NCBI GenBank assembly: GCA_945893145.1
Contig: CAMDDZ010000048.1
Coordinates: 1-42,181, forward strand
DNA from: Rhodoplanes serenus
GTDB taxonomy: Bacteria > Pseudomonadota > Alphaproteobacteria > Rhizobiales > Xanthobacteraceae
DNA length: 42,181 bases
Direction of reading: 5' to 3'
Part shown: piece after piece, positions 1-8,178 of the stretch
Position numbering within the stretch: the first letter of the stretch is position 1
How the letters are laid out: the number at the start of each line of letters is the position of its first letter
Program-made: the position numbers and the translations under genes
Notes under the pieces: model-generated
What the model was told of the DNA's origin: nothing
What the model saw: only the letters and a program-made list of their open reading frames with translations
The model's database searches: none

Positions 1-71
1 GTCTCTCCGGCAACGAACTCCTGTGCGACCTGCCGCTTGAACTCGATGCTGTGCGAACGTTGTTTGGCCAT
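1..71 (-). CDS. IS3-type transposase OrfA, N-terminal fragment cut by the window edge
   Basis: The reverse strand from the ATG at 71 reads MAKQRSHSIEFKRQVAQEF followed by VAGET and runs off the left edge. This opening is characteristic of the small helix-turn-helix protein (HTH_Tnp_1 type, OrfA) of IS3-like insertion sequences, which binds the element's ends. A good ribosome binding site (AAGGA, about 8 bases upstream) supports the start. Only 23 complete codons are visible, so the IS group cannot be fixed and intactness cannot be judged. Confidence 0.75.
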   Translation of the reverse strand, partial: MAKQRSHSIEFKRQVAQEFVAGE

Positions 72-136
72 GGCTTTCATCCTTCGAAAGCCCAGCTCAC
101 CCTGTCAACTCACGAGCCTCAAACTGTCCGGCCCCA
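1..136 (-). mobile_element. Insertion sequence terminus (rest lies outside the window)
   Basis: The transposase start at 71 points leftwards, so the end of the element must lie just to its right. A plausible terminus is the stretch ending TGTCCGGCCCCA at about 136; read on the reverse strand it begins TGGGGCCGGACA, and IS3-type ends start with TG. To its right the sequence changes into a broken glycosyltransferase reading frame. The exact boundary and the target duplication cannot be confirmed because the other end is not in the window. Confidence 0.5.
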
Positions 137-359
137 AGGGCGCACTCCAACCCGCGGCCAGGGATGCGCCGAGTATCCAGCCGAACATGCCATCATCGGT
201 GTGCTGAACCCGGTCCCATTCTGGCTGTGGTTCAAGGATAGGGCCGACAGCCCCTGGTATCCCTCGGTGCGGTTGTTCCGCGCGCGCAGCTGGGATGGCT
301 GGAGCAGCGTGCTGGATGCGGCCTCGGCCGAGCTTGCGCGGCTTGTCGCAAAACGTTGA
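137..359 (+). pseudogene. C-terminal remnant of a TPR-type glycosyltransferase truncated by the IS
   Basis: The open frame ending at 359 contains the sequence DSPWYPSVRLFRARSWDGW followed by an Ala/Leu-rich helix. The W(Y)P-x-RLFR pattern followed by WxxV is the typical end of the glycosyltransferase-like domain in long TPR proteins common in Bradyrhizobium relatives. A complete protein of this kind usually has several hundred residues; here only about 60 recognisable residues remain, beginning right after the insertion sequence end. The frame can be read upstream into the IS only by chance. I read it as a gene destroyed by insertion. The family assignment rests on the C-terminal motif alone. 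Confidence 0.6.
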
Positions 360-519
360 GCCGGGTGCAGGCGCGCATCCAATCTGGCGCAGAGAGGCGC
401 GCGATCCACCGCTCGGCATAGGGTGTTTCCGGATACCGCTCGCCTGGGACGGGTTGTCCGAAGCTATGCTAACTTGGCAATACGCCTGACGCAGGCAATT
501 CGGGGATATGGAGGGTGCT

Positions 520-1464
520 GTGACTGATATTCGGCGACTGCCTTGCGCTATCGCGTTGGCCGTTGGCGTGCTGCTGACGCCATGGACGGCGGTCGCTCAG
601 GAGAAGATCAAGTTGGGCCTGCTGCCTTTCTCCGAATCGCTCGCGGCGGTTATTGCCGACAAGCAGGGCTTCTTCAAAGACGAGGGCCTTGAGATTGAAA
701 TTTCGAAGTTCGACAGCGCGGCGATCGCCGTGCCGGTGCTGCAGTCCGGCCGGTTGGACATCGTGCTGAGCAGCACGGTCTCGACGTTCCAGGCCATCGA
801 GCAGGGACTTGACGCCATGGTGCTGGCGCCGGGCGCTGTCGTGCGGACATCGCCGCCGGATACGACCACGGCCGTGATCGTGAAGAAAGGCTCCATCACG
901 TCGCTCAAGGAGCTCGAAGGCAAGCGGGTTGCGGTCAACGTCATCAACAGCACGGCTTGGCTGCATGCCGTGGCCCTGCTCGACAAGCACGGTGTGGATC
1001 GCACCAAGGTCCGCTTCTCGGAAGTGCCGTTCCCCCAGATGAACGATCCGCTGCTGAACGGACAACTTGACGCGGTCGTTCAGGTCGAACCGTTCCGCTC
1101 CGCGCTGATGTCGACCGGCAACGCGGTAATCGTGGGTTGGCCCTATGTGGAGACGGCGCCGAACACCGATATCACGCAATACATCGCGCTGACCTCATGG
1201 GTCGGGAAGAACCGCGCCACTGCGGCCAAGTTCGTGCGGGCGGTGACCAAGGGTGCGCAATTCGCCGCATCGAACGAAGCCGCGACGCGCGACATCAATC
1301 AGCAATTCACCAATCTCAATCCCGCGCTCAAGTCCGTCGTGCTGCTGCCGCGGCTCGGCACCGCGATCAATCTGATGGAAATGAATCACACGATGGGGAT
1401 GATGCAGAAATACGGTCTGCTGAAGACGCCTGTCGATCTTTCCAAGCGCGTCTTTACACCCTGA
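520..1464 (+). CDS. ABC transporter substrate-binding protein, NMT1/SsuA-like
   Basis: Periplasmic binding protein for a taurine/nitrate/sulfonate-type ABC importer. An N-terminal Sec signal peptide is visible (basic MTDIRR, a hydrophobic Ala/Leu/Val stretch, then AVAQ before the mature EKIKLGLLPF). The mature part has the NMT1/THI5 layout: KQGFFKDEGLEIEI near the N-terminus, then LKELEGKRVAVN, then the VVQVEPF segment. I chose the GTG at 520 because GGAGG sits 4-5 bases upstream; an in-frame ATG at 508 would overlap that site. Eight bases downstream begins its ATPase, followed by its permease, so this is the first gene of a three-gene importer. The ligand cannot be read from sequence; the hydrolase and UbiD genes that follow suggest a carboxylic acid. 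Confidence 0.87.
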   Translation: MTDIRRLPCAIALAVGVLLTPWTAVAQEKIKLGLLPFSESLAAVIADKQGFFKDEGLEIEISKFDSAAIAVPVLQSGRLDIVLSSTVSTFQAIEQGLDAMVLAPGAVVRTSPPDTTTAVIVKKGSITSLKELEGKRVAVNVINSTAWLHAVALLDKHGVDRTKVRFSEVPFPQMNDPLLNGQLDAVVQVEPFRSALMSTGNAVIVGWPYVETAPNTDITQYIALTSWVGKNRATAAKFVRAVTKGAQFAASNEAATRDINQQFTNLNPALKSVVLLPRLGTAINLMEMNHTMGMMQKYGLLKTPVDLSKRVFTP

Positions 1465-1472
1465 TCGCGTCC

Positions 1473-2282
1473 ATGAGCCAGTCGGGCAGGGCGGTCCTGC
1501 GCGTTAGCGGGCTGCACAAGAGCTTCGCCGCGGCGGGCGGCACCACCGTCGCGCTCAACGGTGTTGATCTCGAGATCGAAGCAGGAAGTTTCGTTTCGAT
1601 CATCGGACCATCTGGCTGCGGCAAGTCCACCTTGCTGCAGATCATGGCGGGGCTCGCGACCCCGACGTCGGGCGAGGTCTATTACGAACAAAGCCGCGTG
1701 CAGGACCCGCCACCGGACGTGGTGTATGTGTTCCAGCAATACACGCGCTCGCTGTTCCCATGGAAGACGGTGGAGCGCAACGTCGCGTTCGGGCTGGAGA
1801 ATAAGGGAACAATGTCGCGCGCCGAGATTGCATCGCGTACGCGCGAGCTAATCGGCCTGGTGAAACTCACCGGTTTCGAGCGCCACTATCCGTGGCAATT
1901 GTCGGGGGGAATGCAACAGCGCGTCGCCATCGCGCGTGCGCTAGCCTGCCGCCCGGCGGTGCTGCTGATGGACGAGCCCTTCAGCGCGGTCGATGCCCTG
2001 ACCCGTGCCGGTCTGCAGGAACTGCTTCGCGCGCTGTGGCGTGAACTGAACCTGACCGTGATTTTCGTGACCCATGACGTCGACGAGGGCGTTTATCTCT
2101 CGAACCGCGTGGTGGCGCTTAGCCGTGCGCCCGCGACCATCGCCATCGATGTGCTGATCGAACTACCGGAGCCGCGCGATCAGATTGCGACCCGCGCGCT
2201 GCCCGCTTATCTCAAGCACCGCGCGCACCTGTTGGCCCAACTCTTTGCCGACGAGGGACTCAAGAGCGTGGAGGTCGCGTGA
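1473..2282 (+). CDS. ABC transporter ATP-binding protein, SsuB/TauB-like
   Basis: Cytoplasmic ATPase of the first importer, 269 residues, normal for the SsuB/TauB/NrtD family. Walker A is GPSGCGKST (residues 45-53), the Q-loop lies in VFQQYTRSLFPW (about 87-97), the ABC signature LSGGMQQR starts at 143, and Walker B is LLMDEP (164-169) followed by a D-loop and the switch histidine in VTHDVDE. The start at 1473 keeps the usual N-terminal length; the frame is open further upstream but only as antisense-like sequence over the previous gene. The stop overlaps the permease start by four bases, indicating translational coupling. Confidence 0.92.
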   Translation: MSQSGRAVLRVSGLHKSFAAAGGTTVALNGVDLEIEAGSFVSIIGPSGCGKSTLLQIMAGLATPTSGEVYYEQSRVQDPPPDVVYVFQQYTRSLFPWKTVERNVAFGLENKGTMSRAEIASRTRELIGLVKLTGFERHYPWQLSGGMQQRVAIARALACRPAVLLMDEPFSAVDALTRAGLQELLRALWRELNLTVIFVTHDVDEGVYLSNRVVALSRAPATIAIDVLIELPEPRDQIATRALPAYLKHRAHLLAQLFADEGLKSVEVA

Positions 2283-3124
2283 CCGATATCGTGCGCACCG
2301 AACAGCCGCCGGCCGCCGTCATGCCGCCCGCAAAACGTCCGGCAAGGTTCGGTTGGCTGTGGAACACGCGCCTGCTTGGCGTCTTGTTCATCGGTGCGCT
2401 GCTCATCCTGTGGGAGATCGCCGCCGCCTACGCGATCTTCCCGCCGATGAGCTTTCCGCGCATTAGCTCAATTCTGTCGATATGGTGGCAGCTCGTCGTT
2501 TCGGGCGAATTGCTGGGCGAGTTGCTGTCGAGCCTGTGGCGTATGTTCGCTGGATATTTTATCGGCGTTGCGCTGGGCGTGGGCCTCGGGCTGCTGATGG
2601 GTTACGTCCGCTTTTTCTACAATCTGCTGGAGCCGATCACCGAGGTGCTCCGGCCGATCCCGAGCCCGGCCTATCTGCCGATCATGATCCTGTTCCTGGG
2701 CATCGACGATGAGATGAAGATTTTCATGATCGCCTTTGCCACGGTGTTTCCGGTGTTGCTCAACACCTATAGCGGGGTGCGTAGCGTCGATCCGATCCAA
2801 TTGCAGACGGCGCGCACATTCGGCGTCTCTGGGCGCAAGCTGCTGACGCAGATCGTGCTGCCGGCCTCGTCGCCCTATATCTTCACGGGTATGCGAGTGA
2901 GTCTTGCAGTTGCCCTCATTGTCATGGTCATCAGCGAAATGGTCGCGGCATCGAACGGCATCGGCTATTTTATCCTGAGCGCGCAACGCGGGTTCAAGAT
3001 CCGCGACATGTTCGCCGGCGTTCTCACTCTGGCCATGCTGGGCTACATCCTCAACCGGCTGTTCCTCTTGATCGAAAATCGCGTGTTGGCCTGGCATTAC
3101 GGCTACACCCAACAGCGGAGCTGA
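2279..3124 (+). CDS. ABC transporter permease, SsuC/TauC-like
   Basis: Inner-membrane subunit of the first importer, 281 residues. About six hydrophobic segments are visible, beginning with LLGVLFIGALLILWEIAAA after a basic N-terminal tail. The cytoplasmic coupling loop is recognisable as LQTARTFGVSGRKLLTQIV followed by LP, the EAA-type motif that contacts the ATPase. The start codon is GTG at 2279, overlapping the ATPase stop as GTGA. The cyclase-family gene follows after eight bases, so transporter and enzymes are probably co-transcribed. Family (BPD_transp_1) is secure; substrate is not. Confidence 0.92.
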   Translation: MTDIVRTEQPPAAVMPPAKRPARFGWLWNTRLLGVLFIGALLILWEIAAAYAIFPPMSFPRISSILSIWWQLVVSGELLGELLSSLWRMFAGYFIGVALGVGLGLLMGYVRFFYNLLEPITEVLRPIPSPAYLPIMILFLGIDDEMKIFMIAFATVFPVLLNTYSGVRSVDPIQLQTARTFGVSGRKLLTQIVLPASSPYIFTGMRVSLAVALIVMVISEMVAASNGIGYFILSAQRGFKIRDMFAGVLTLAMLGYILNRLFLLIENRVLAWHYGYTQQRS

Positions 3125-3132
3125 GGCCTGTT

Positions 3133-3870
3133 ATGTCTCGTATCGTCGATCTGACGCTGCCCGTTACGTCCGGCATGGCCGGCATTCCGAAAATCGCGTT
3201 CTACGACCAATATCCGACGCGGGTTCAGGCCGTCACGGTCGTCAACGAGGAACAGCGCGCAAAACTTGCCTCCGAAGGCGTCGATCTGTTGGCCGGCGCG
3301 CCGGCCATCAACAGCATGAACACAGTGTTCACGCTCAACACCCACATCGGCACGCACATCGACGCGCCGCGGCATTTCTATGCCGATGGAGCGTCGATCA
3401 GCGATATTCCGCTCGACCGTATCGTGATGCGCGAGGCTGTGGTTCTCGACGTCAGCCATAAGGCCGCAGGCGAGGGGGTGACTGCGGCGGACCTCGACCG
3501 CACCGGCGTCAAACCGCAGCCCGGCCAGATCGCGGTGATCAAGACGCTGTGGACCGATCGCGCCTTCGGCAAGCCGGAATTCTGGAACGAGACGATCCAT
3601 CTGGAGCCAAGCGTCGGCGAATGGGTCGAGCGGCAGGGCGTGTCTGCCGTAGCGATGGATTGTTTTCCGGAAAAGCCGTTCTGGCTGATGACGCTCGCCC
3701 CGGCGGAGCGCGGCGCCAATCACAAGCGCTGGCTCAAGGCCGGCATTCCGATGATCCAGATGCTCACCGCGCTCGATCGCATCGGGCCGAAGTTCACGCT
3801 GATCGCGCTGCCGCTGAACCTGCAAGGCATGGACGGCGCGCCGGCGCGGGTCATCGGCATTGAAGCCTGA
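3133..3870 (+). CDS. Cyclase-family metal-dependent hydrolase (kynurenine-formamidase fold)
   Basis: 245 residues, typical of the cyclase family (PF04199), which includes bacterial kynurenine formamidase, isatin hydrolase and polyketide-cyclase-like proteins. The metal-binding signature H-x-G-T-H-x-D-x-P-x-H is present as HIGTHIDAPRH (residues 71-81), ordinarily ligating Mn or Zn. A second conserved region, AVAMDCFPEKPF, lies near residue 175. No signal peptide is present, so it acts in the cytoplasm. It sits between the transporter and an alpha/beta-hydrolase-like gene. Hydrolysis of an amide or cyclic amide/lactone in the imported compound or an early intermediate is a reasonable inference. 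Confidence 0.87.
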   Translation: MSRIVDLTLPVTSGMAGIPKIAFYDQYPTRVQAVTVVNEEQRAKLASEGVDLLAGAPAINSMNTVFTLNTHIGTHIDAPRHFYADGASISDIPLDRIVMREAVVLDVSHKAAGEGVTAADLDRTGVKPQPGQIAVIKTLWTDRAFGKPEFWNETIHLEPSVGEWVERQGVSAVAMDCFPEKPFWLMTLAPAERGANHKRWLKAGIPMIQMLTALDRIGPKFTLIALPLNLQGMDGAPARVIGIEA

Positions 3871-3882
3871 CCGGCATCGCAC

Positions 3883-4692
3883 ATGCCGCATATCACCGCC
3901 AATGGTTGCGATTTCTATTACGAGCTCCATGGTGTGGGCCGTGATCTGGTGTTCATCCACGGGGAAATCCACGGGATGGAATACTGGGATCAGCAGCTCG
4001 CTGACTTGTCGCGGGATCATCGATGCCTGGTCTACAACCGCCGCGGTCATGCCAAGACCCAATGGACCGACTACGGCTTCTCGCTGCACAACCAGACGCG
4101 CGATCTGGAGCAGGTGATCGAGCGCCTCGGCATTGAGCGGCCGGTGATCATCGCGCTCGCCTTCGGCACCACGATCGCGGCGAATTACGCCATCCGGAAT
4201 CCGGGCAAGGTACGGGGCATCGTGCTCGGGGCCTGGAGCGAGATGCACGACGCGTTCCAGTATTTCGAGCGATGGGAGCAATACACGCTGCGCGCCGCGC
4301 ACGTGCTCGAGCGCGAGGGACGCGAGGCCTTCGTCGATCTGCTGCGCCAGGAAGGCGGCAAGTCGATCTACAAGGTGATTCCGGTCGATTCTCCGGTGCG
4401 CGAGAAGGTCATCCAGATGTTCGCCAGCCATCCGCTCGGCGAGTATCAGCGCGGCATGCTCGAGTTCGGATTGTCGGTGCCCAACCTCATCCCCGAATTT
4501 AGCAAGCTCGAAATTCCGGTGCTCGGCGTGTGCGGTGACCGCGATCCCTATCCGGATCAGCCGGAGGTGCTGCGCGGAATGGCGAATTTCCGCGAGGCGC
4601 CGAGGATTCCGGGCGCGGCGCGCTTCGTGAACTGGGAAAAGCCGCAGGAGTTCAATGCCGCGATCCGCGCATTCCTGCAATCACTGGACTAG
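3883..4692 (+). CDS. Alpha/beta-hydrolase-fold protein lacking catalytic Ser and His
   Basis: 269 residues with a complete alpha/beta-hydrolase outline: the oxyanion region FIHGEIHG (24-31), the strand and turn LVYNRRGHAKT, the elbow region VIIALAFGTTIA (88-99), and a late GDRDPY (218-223) carrying the usual acid. At the elbow the family has G-x-S-x-G; here it reads A-L-A-F-G with Ala93 at the nucleophile position. Near the C-terminus the usual G-H-F is A-R-F, placing Arg247 where the catalytic His is expected. The codons (GCC and CGC) are clear. It may be a pseudo-enzyme, a cofactor-independent non-hydrolytic enzyme, or a binding protein. It begins 12 bases after the cyclase gene and is probably in the same operon. 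Confidence 0.85.
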   Translation: MPHITANGCDFYYELHGVGRDLVFIHGEIHGMEYWDQQLADLSRDHRCLVYNRRGHAKTQWTDYGFSLHNQTRDLEQVIERLGIERPVIIALAFGTTIAANYAIRNPGKVRGIVLGAWSEMHDAFQYFERWEQYTLRAAHVLEREGREAFVDLLRQEGGKSIYKVIPVDSPVREKVIQMFASHPLGEYQRGMLEFGLSVPNLIPEFSKLEIPVLGVCGDRDPYPDQPEVLRGMANFREAPRIPGAARFVNWEKPQEFNAAIRAFLQSLD

Positions 4693-4746
4693 ACTGGGCT
4701 CGCCGCAAAGGCGCGCTGCAAGCGCGCGGCGACGGGAGAATGATCG

Positions 4747-6288
4747 ATGGAAGCCGAAGCTCCGGGCCGATCCAAGCCAGTGACAGAACAGCAGCGCGAG
4801 TCCGCGCTGCCTTGGCGCGATCTGCGCGGGTGGGTTGCGCAGATCGAGCAGCACGGTGAGCTGGCGCGGATCGCGGCCGATGTCGATCCTCACGAAGAGC
4901 TCGGCGCAGTGACGCTGCTGGCGAGCCGGCGGGATAAATCGCCGGCGCTGATGTTCGAGAAGATGCAGGGCGACACCACCGGTTCGCGCATTCTGACCAA
5001 CATGCTCGGCGCCAGCAGGGAGCGTTACGCGCTCGCGGTCGGGCTCGATCCGTCGGCAAGCACGCCGGAGATGATCCAGGCGACCCGCTCGATCATGAAC
5101 GTGCCGATCCCGCCGGTGATGATTGCGAAGGATCGCGCGCCGGTGAACGAAGTGGTGCTGACCGGCAAGGACGTCGATCTCACTAAGTTCCCGGTGCCGA
5201 CATTCTGGCCTGGCGACGGCGGCCAGTTCATCGGGACGGGCGACATCACCTTCACGGCATCGCCCGAGACCGGTCGCATTAATGTCGGCTGCTATCGGCA
5301 GATGCTGCAGGGCCCCAACCGGGTCGGGCTTTATTGCTCGCCCGGCAAGCACGGCCTGCTCGACCGCGAAGCCTGGTGGGCGCGCGGCGAGCCGTGCGAG
5401 GTAGTCGCGGCCTACGGCATCGATCCTGTGCTGTTCATGTTGGCGGCCCAGAGCTTCGGCGCGGACGAATCCGAGCTCGATGTCGCGGGCGGCATCATGG
5501 GCCGGCCGATCGAGCTGACCAAGGCCGAGTTTGTCAGTCTGCCGATCCCGGCGAATGCGGAATTTGTGATTGAAGGCCTGCTGCACCCAGGCGACGTGAT
5601 GCCGGAAGGGCCGCTCGGCGAGTTCACGGGATATTATGGGCGCGAGCGTTCGCCGCAGCCGGTGATGGAGGTGCTGGCCATCCATCATCGGAAGTCGCCG
5701 ATCTTCACCCATGCGCTGATGGCGCGCTATCCGTCCTGCGAGATCGGCGCCTACTACGCCATCATGCGGTCGGCGCGAATCCTCGACGATCTTGAGCGCA
5801 TCGGTGTTCCGGGCGTGGTCGCGGCCTATTCGCATCCCGCCGCGGCCTCGGGCTGGGGTTTGGTCGTGGTGTCGATGCAGCAAAAATACGCTGGGCATTC
5901 GGCGCAGGTCCTGGCGCTCACGGCCCAATGTCCGGCGGCTGCCTACTACACCAAATGGGTGATCGTGGTGGACGAGGACGTCGACCCAACCGACTTCAAC
6001 GATGTGCTTTGGGCGCTGAGCACACGGTGTCACCCGTCGGAAGACATCGACATCCTGCGTAACACCTGGTCGACTGGGCTCGATCCCAGCCGGTTTCCCG
6101 CCGAGATGCGGCCCTACGGCTCGAAGGTGCTGATCAATGCCTGCAAACCGCACCAGCACCTGAAGAGCTTTCCGCCATCCACGCTGTTGCGGAAATCCGT
6201 TCACGACCGGGTGCGGGAGCGCTGGACCGAATTGGGCTTTGCCGAGCCAGCGCCGAAAATGACGGCGTTTCATCCCGAGAAATCGTGA
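4747..6288 (+). CDS. UbiD-family (prenylated-FMN) decarboxylase
   Basis: 513 residues, the normal length for UbiD-like (de)carboxylases, which use prenylated FMN to decarboxylate aromatic or alpha,beta-unsaturated acids. The catalytic triad equivalent to Arg173/Glu277/Glu282 of Fdc1 can be placed at Arg184 (in GCYRQML) and Glu287/Glu292 (EGPLGEFTGYYG). A GGGAGAA ribosome site precedes the ATG at 4747. A GC-rich hairpin (stems 4711-4716 and 4722-4727) lies in the 54-base gap from the previous gene. No UbiX-type prenyltransferase gene is in the window, so the cofactor must be supplied from elsewhere. This gene is the best clue that the cluster handles an unsaturated or aromatic carboxylate. Confidence 0.92.
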   Translation: MEAEAPGRSKPVTEQQRESALPWRDLRGWVAQIEQHGELARIAADVDPHEELGAVTLLASRRDKSPALMFEKMQGDTTGSRILTNMLGASRERYALAVGLDPSASTPEMIQATRSIMNVPIPPVMIAKDRAPVNEVVLTGKDVDLTKFPVPTFWPGDGGQFIGTGDITFTASPETGRINVGCYRQMLQGPNRVGLYCSPGKHGLLDREAWWARGEPCEVVAAYGIDPVLFMLAAQSFGADESELDVAGGIMGRPIELTKAEFVSLPIPANAEFVIEGLLHPGDVMPEGPLGEFTGYYGRERSPQPVMEVLAIHHRKSPIFTHALMARYPSCEIGAYYAIMRSARILDDLERIGVPGVVAAYSHPAAASGWGLVVVSMQQKYAGHSAQVLALTAQCPAAAYYTKWVIVVDEDVDPTDFNDVLWALSTRCHPSEDIDILRNTWSTGLDPSRFPAEMRPYGSKVLINACKPHQHLKSFPPSTLLRKSVHDRVRERWTELGFAEPAPKMTAFHPEKS

Positions 6289-6307
6289 TGATGCCTCCTA
6301 TCGAAAT

Positions 6308-6340
6308 TTGACATCCGGGCTAAAGTGTATCCAGTATGCA
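6308..6340 (+). promoter_or_regulatory. Candidate promoter/operator upstream of the GntR-type regulator
   Basis: A consensus-like TTGACA lies at 6308-6313 in the 80-base gap before the regulator gene. No well-spaced -10 box is evident. Just downstream, TGTAT-CCAGT-ATGCA (6326-6340) is an imperfect inverted repeat of the size bound by GntR/FCD repressors. An autoregulatory site is a reasonable guess, not demonstrated. Confidence 0.3.
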
Positions 6341-6368
6341 GATTGGCGCCTGGGCGCAGCAGAGTTAG

Positions 6369-7079
6369 ATGCAACATCCGGCTTTCAAGGCATTATCCGG
6401 CGGCAATTCGGTCAGAGAGCGCCATAGCGTTGCTGACCGGATTACGGATTTCCTGCGCGATGCCATTCGAAACGGAACGCTCACCGACGGCACAGAACTC
6501 AATCAAGTCGCGCTGTCGGCACACTTCGGGGTTTCTCGGGTTCCTGTCCGGGAAGCGCTCCGCGCGCTGGAAACCGAAGGTTGGATCACCGCTCCGACGC
6601 ACTATCGCGCCTTTGTCCAGGGTCTGAGCGAAGACAGTGTCAAACAGATATTCGAAGCGCGGATGGCGCTCGAATTGCATCTGATCGAGAAAGCCATCCC
6701 GAACTTCGACGCGGTTCGGCTGGCGGATATGAGGAAGCGCTGCACGGTGATGGGGCGCATTCGCGATCATGACGAGTGGCTTGTGGCGAACCGCGGCTTT
6801 CATCGCGCACTTCTCGAGCCCGCGGGGGCGCCGATGATCATCGACATGATCGAACAGCTCTCCTCGCAGCCGGAGCGATATCTGCGCACCAGGCGCGCCG
6901 GACGCGACCGGCAGGAAACTGCCGGCGCCGAACACAAGGCCATCGTTGCCGCAGTGGCGGATCGGGATGTGATCCGCGCGCGCAAGCTTCTCAGCACTCA
7001 CATCGATCACACCCGAACCGCGATTCTCTCGGCCATCGAACAATTGCGATCGTCCGAGAATCAAAATCCGGCCTCATAG
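6369..7079 (+). CDS. GntR-family transcriptional regulator, FadR/FCD subfamily
   Basis: 236 residues. The N-terminal winged helix-turn-helix is seen at about 20-85, including LSAHFGVSRVPVREALRALE (49-68), the standard GntR recognition region. The C-terminal FCD ligand-binding domain follows, with the metal/ligand histidines at about H145 (GFHRALL), H189 (AEHKAI) and H211 (STHIDH). Such regulators usually repress catabolic operons and are released by a carboxylate ligand. It lies in the middle of a long same-strand cluster: UbiD gene upstream, DapA-like gene 13 bases downstream. It therefore probably controls the downstream half (7093-14035) and perhaps itself. Confidence 0.92.
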   Translation: MQHPAFKALSGGNSVRERHSVADRITDFLRDAIRNGTLTDGTELNQVALSAHFGVSRVPVREALRALETEGWITAPTHYRAFVQGLSEDSVKQIFEARMALELHLIEKAIPNFDAVRLADMRKRCTVMGRIRDHDEWLVANRGFHRALLEPAGAPMIIDMIEQLSSQPERYLRTRRAGRDRQETAGAEHKAIVAAVADRDVIRARKLLSTHIDHTRTAILSAIEQLRSSENQNPAS

Positions 7080-7092
7080 AGGAGTCTGTCAC

Positions 7093-8145
7093 ATGGCGCT
7101 TGCCTACACGCGTGCAGAGGTGAAAGACCGCGTTCGTTCGACGTGGAAGGGCGCATGCAATGTCACGCTGCCGTCGTTTACGACGCGGTTCGATGCGCTG
7201 AACGCGAAAGCGATCGAGCACGACATCCGCCTCGGTGCCAAGATGGGCTACTGGGGCACGCTTGTCGCGTCCGAATGCGGCACGACATTCAAGGAGTACC
7301 TCCAGTTCATGGAGATCGCCGCGGGCGCAGCGCCAAAAGGCTTCGCGCTGGTGACGCATCTGAGCTTCGACACTGTTCCGGAGATGATCGAAGCGGCGAA
7401 GCTTGCCGAGAAGCTCGGCTTCGAAGGCGCGCTGGTGTCCTATCCGCCGTCGTTCCCGGCGAAAAGCGCGGCCGATATCGTCACCTTCACCAAGCAAATC
7501 GCGGACGCGACGGATCTCGCTTTGATCATCTTCGGCGTCGCGACATGGGGCTTCCGCGCGCTGCACCCGAGCCAGTTTCCGCCGGATGCGCTCGAACAGA
7601 TGGCGCGCTTCCCGACCGCAGCCACGATCAAATACGAGGCGAACGCTCCCGGCATGATCAGCGGACTTGCGGATGTCCTGCGCCGCTGCCGCGATCACGT
7701 CATCGTCCAATGCCCCCTCGAGCAATACGCGCCCGGCCTCGTCGAGTGGTACGGCATGCAGTGGATGGGCACGAGCGCCTACGACTCGTTCGGCGACCGG
7801 GTGCCGGCCTGGTTCCGCATGCTCCACGACGGCAAGTGGAAAGAGGCGATGGAGCTCTACTGGAGCTATCAGCCTGGCCGTGAGGCCAAGGGCGCGTTCC
7901 ATGCCTCATTCAACGGTGCAAATCTGATCCACCGCGTCGGCTGGAAGTATCTGTCCTGGCTGCATGGCTACAGCGGCGGTCTGCTGCGCATGCCGCAGAT
8001 GCGGCTCAACCCGAACCAGATGCGCCAGCTTCGCATGGGCCTGACCAGCTCCGGCTTCAAGCTGCCGGAGAACGACGAGGGCTTCTACGAGGGCCGCATC
8101 GTCGTCGAGGACGACGCTGCGCTCGCCCGCAATGCGGCCGAATAG
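7093..8145 (+). CDS. Dihydrodipicolinate synthase (DapA/NAL)-family protein
   Basis: 350 residues, longer than ordinary DapA (about 290-300) because of a C-terminal extension of some 50 residues. The TIM-barrel landmarks are present: the paired Thr in ECGTTFKEY (64-65), the Tyr of VSYPPSFP (about 117), and the Schiff-base Lys180 in AATIKYEAN. Members catalyse aldol condensation or cleavage of keto acids through that lysine. A strong GAGGAG ribosome site precedes the ATG. Its placement between a GntR regulator and an ornithine-cyclodeaminase-like gene argues for a catabolic keto-acid aldolase or hydro-lyase rather than lysine biosynthesis. The substrate is unknown. Confidence 0.85.
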   Translation: MALAYTRAEVKDRVRSTWKGACNVTLPSFTTRFDALNAKAIEHDIRLGAKMGYWGTLVASECGTTFKEYLQFMEIAAGAAPKGFALVTHLSFDTVPEMIEAAKLAEKLGFEGALVSYPPSFPAKSAADIVTFTKQIADATDLALIIFGVATWGFRALHPSQFPPDALEQMARFPTAATIKYEANAPGMISGLADVLRRCRDHVIVQCPLEQYAPGLVEWYGMQWMGTSAYDSFGDRVPAWFRMLHDGKWKEAMELYWSYQPGREAKGAFHASFNGANLIHRVGWKYLSWLHGYSGGLLRMPQMRLNPNQMRQLRMGLTSSGFKLPENDEGFYEGRIVVEDDAALARNAAE

Positions 8146-8178
8146 GCCGCGCCGAACCACAGTGAGTATGCAGCGACG

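Noticed and set aside
3103..4680. 525-codon - strand open frame
   Set aside because: Antisense to the cyclase and alpha/beta-hydrolase-like genes, both of which have clear family motifs; the frame has the His/Arg/Asp-rich shadow composition.
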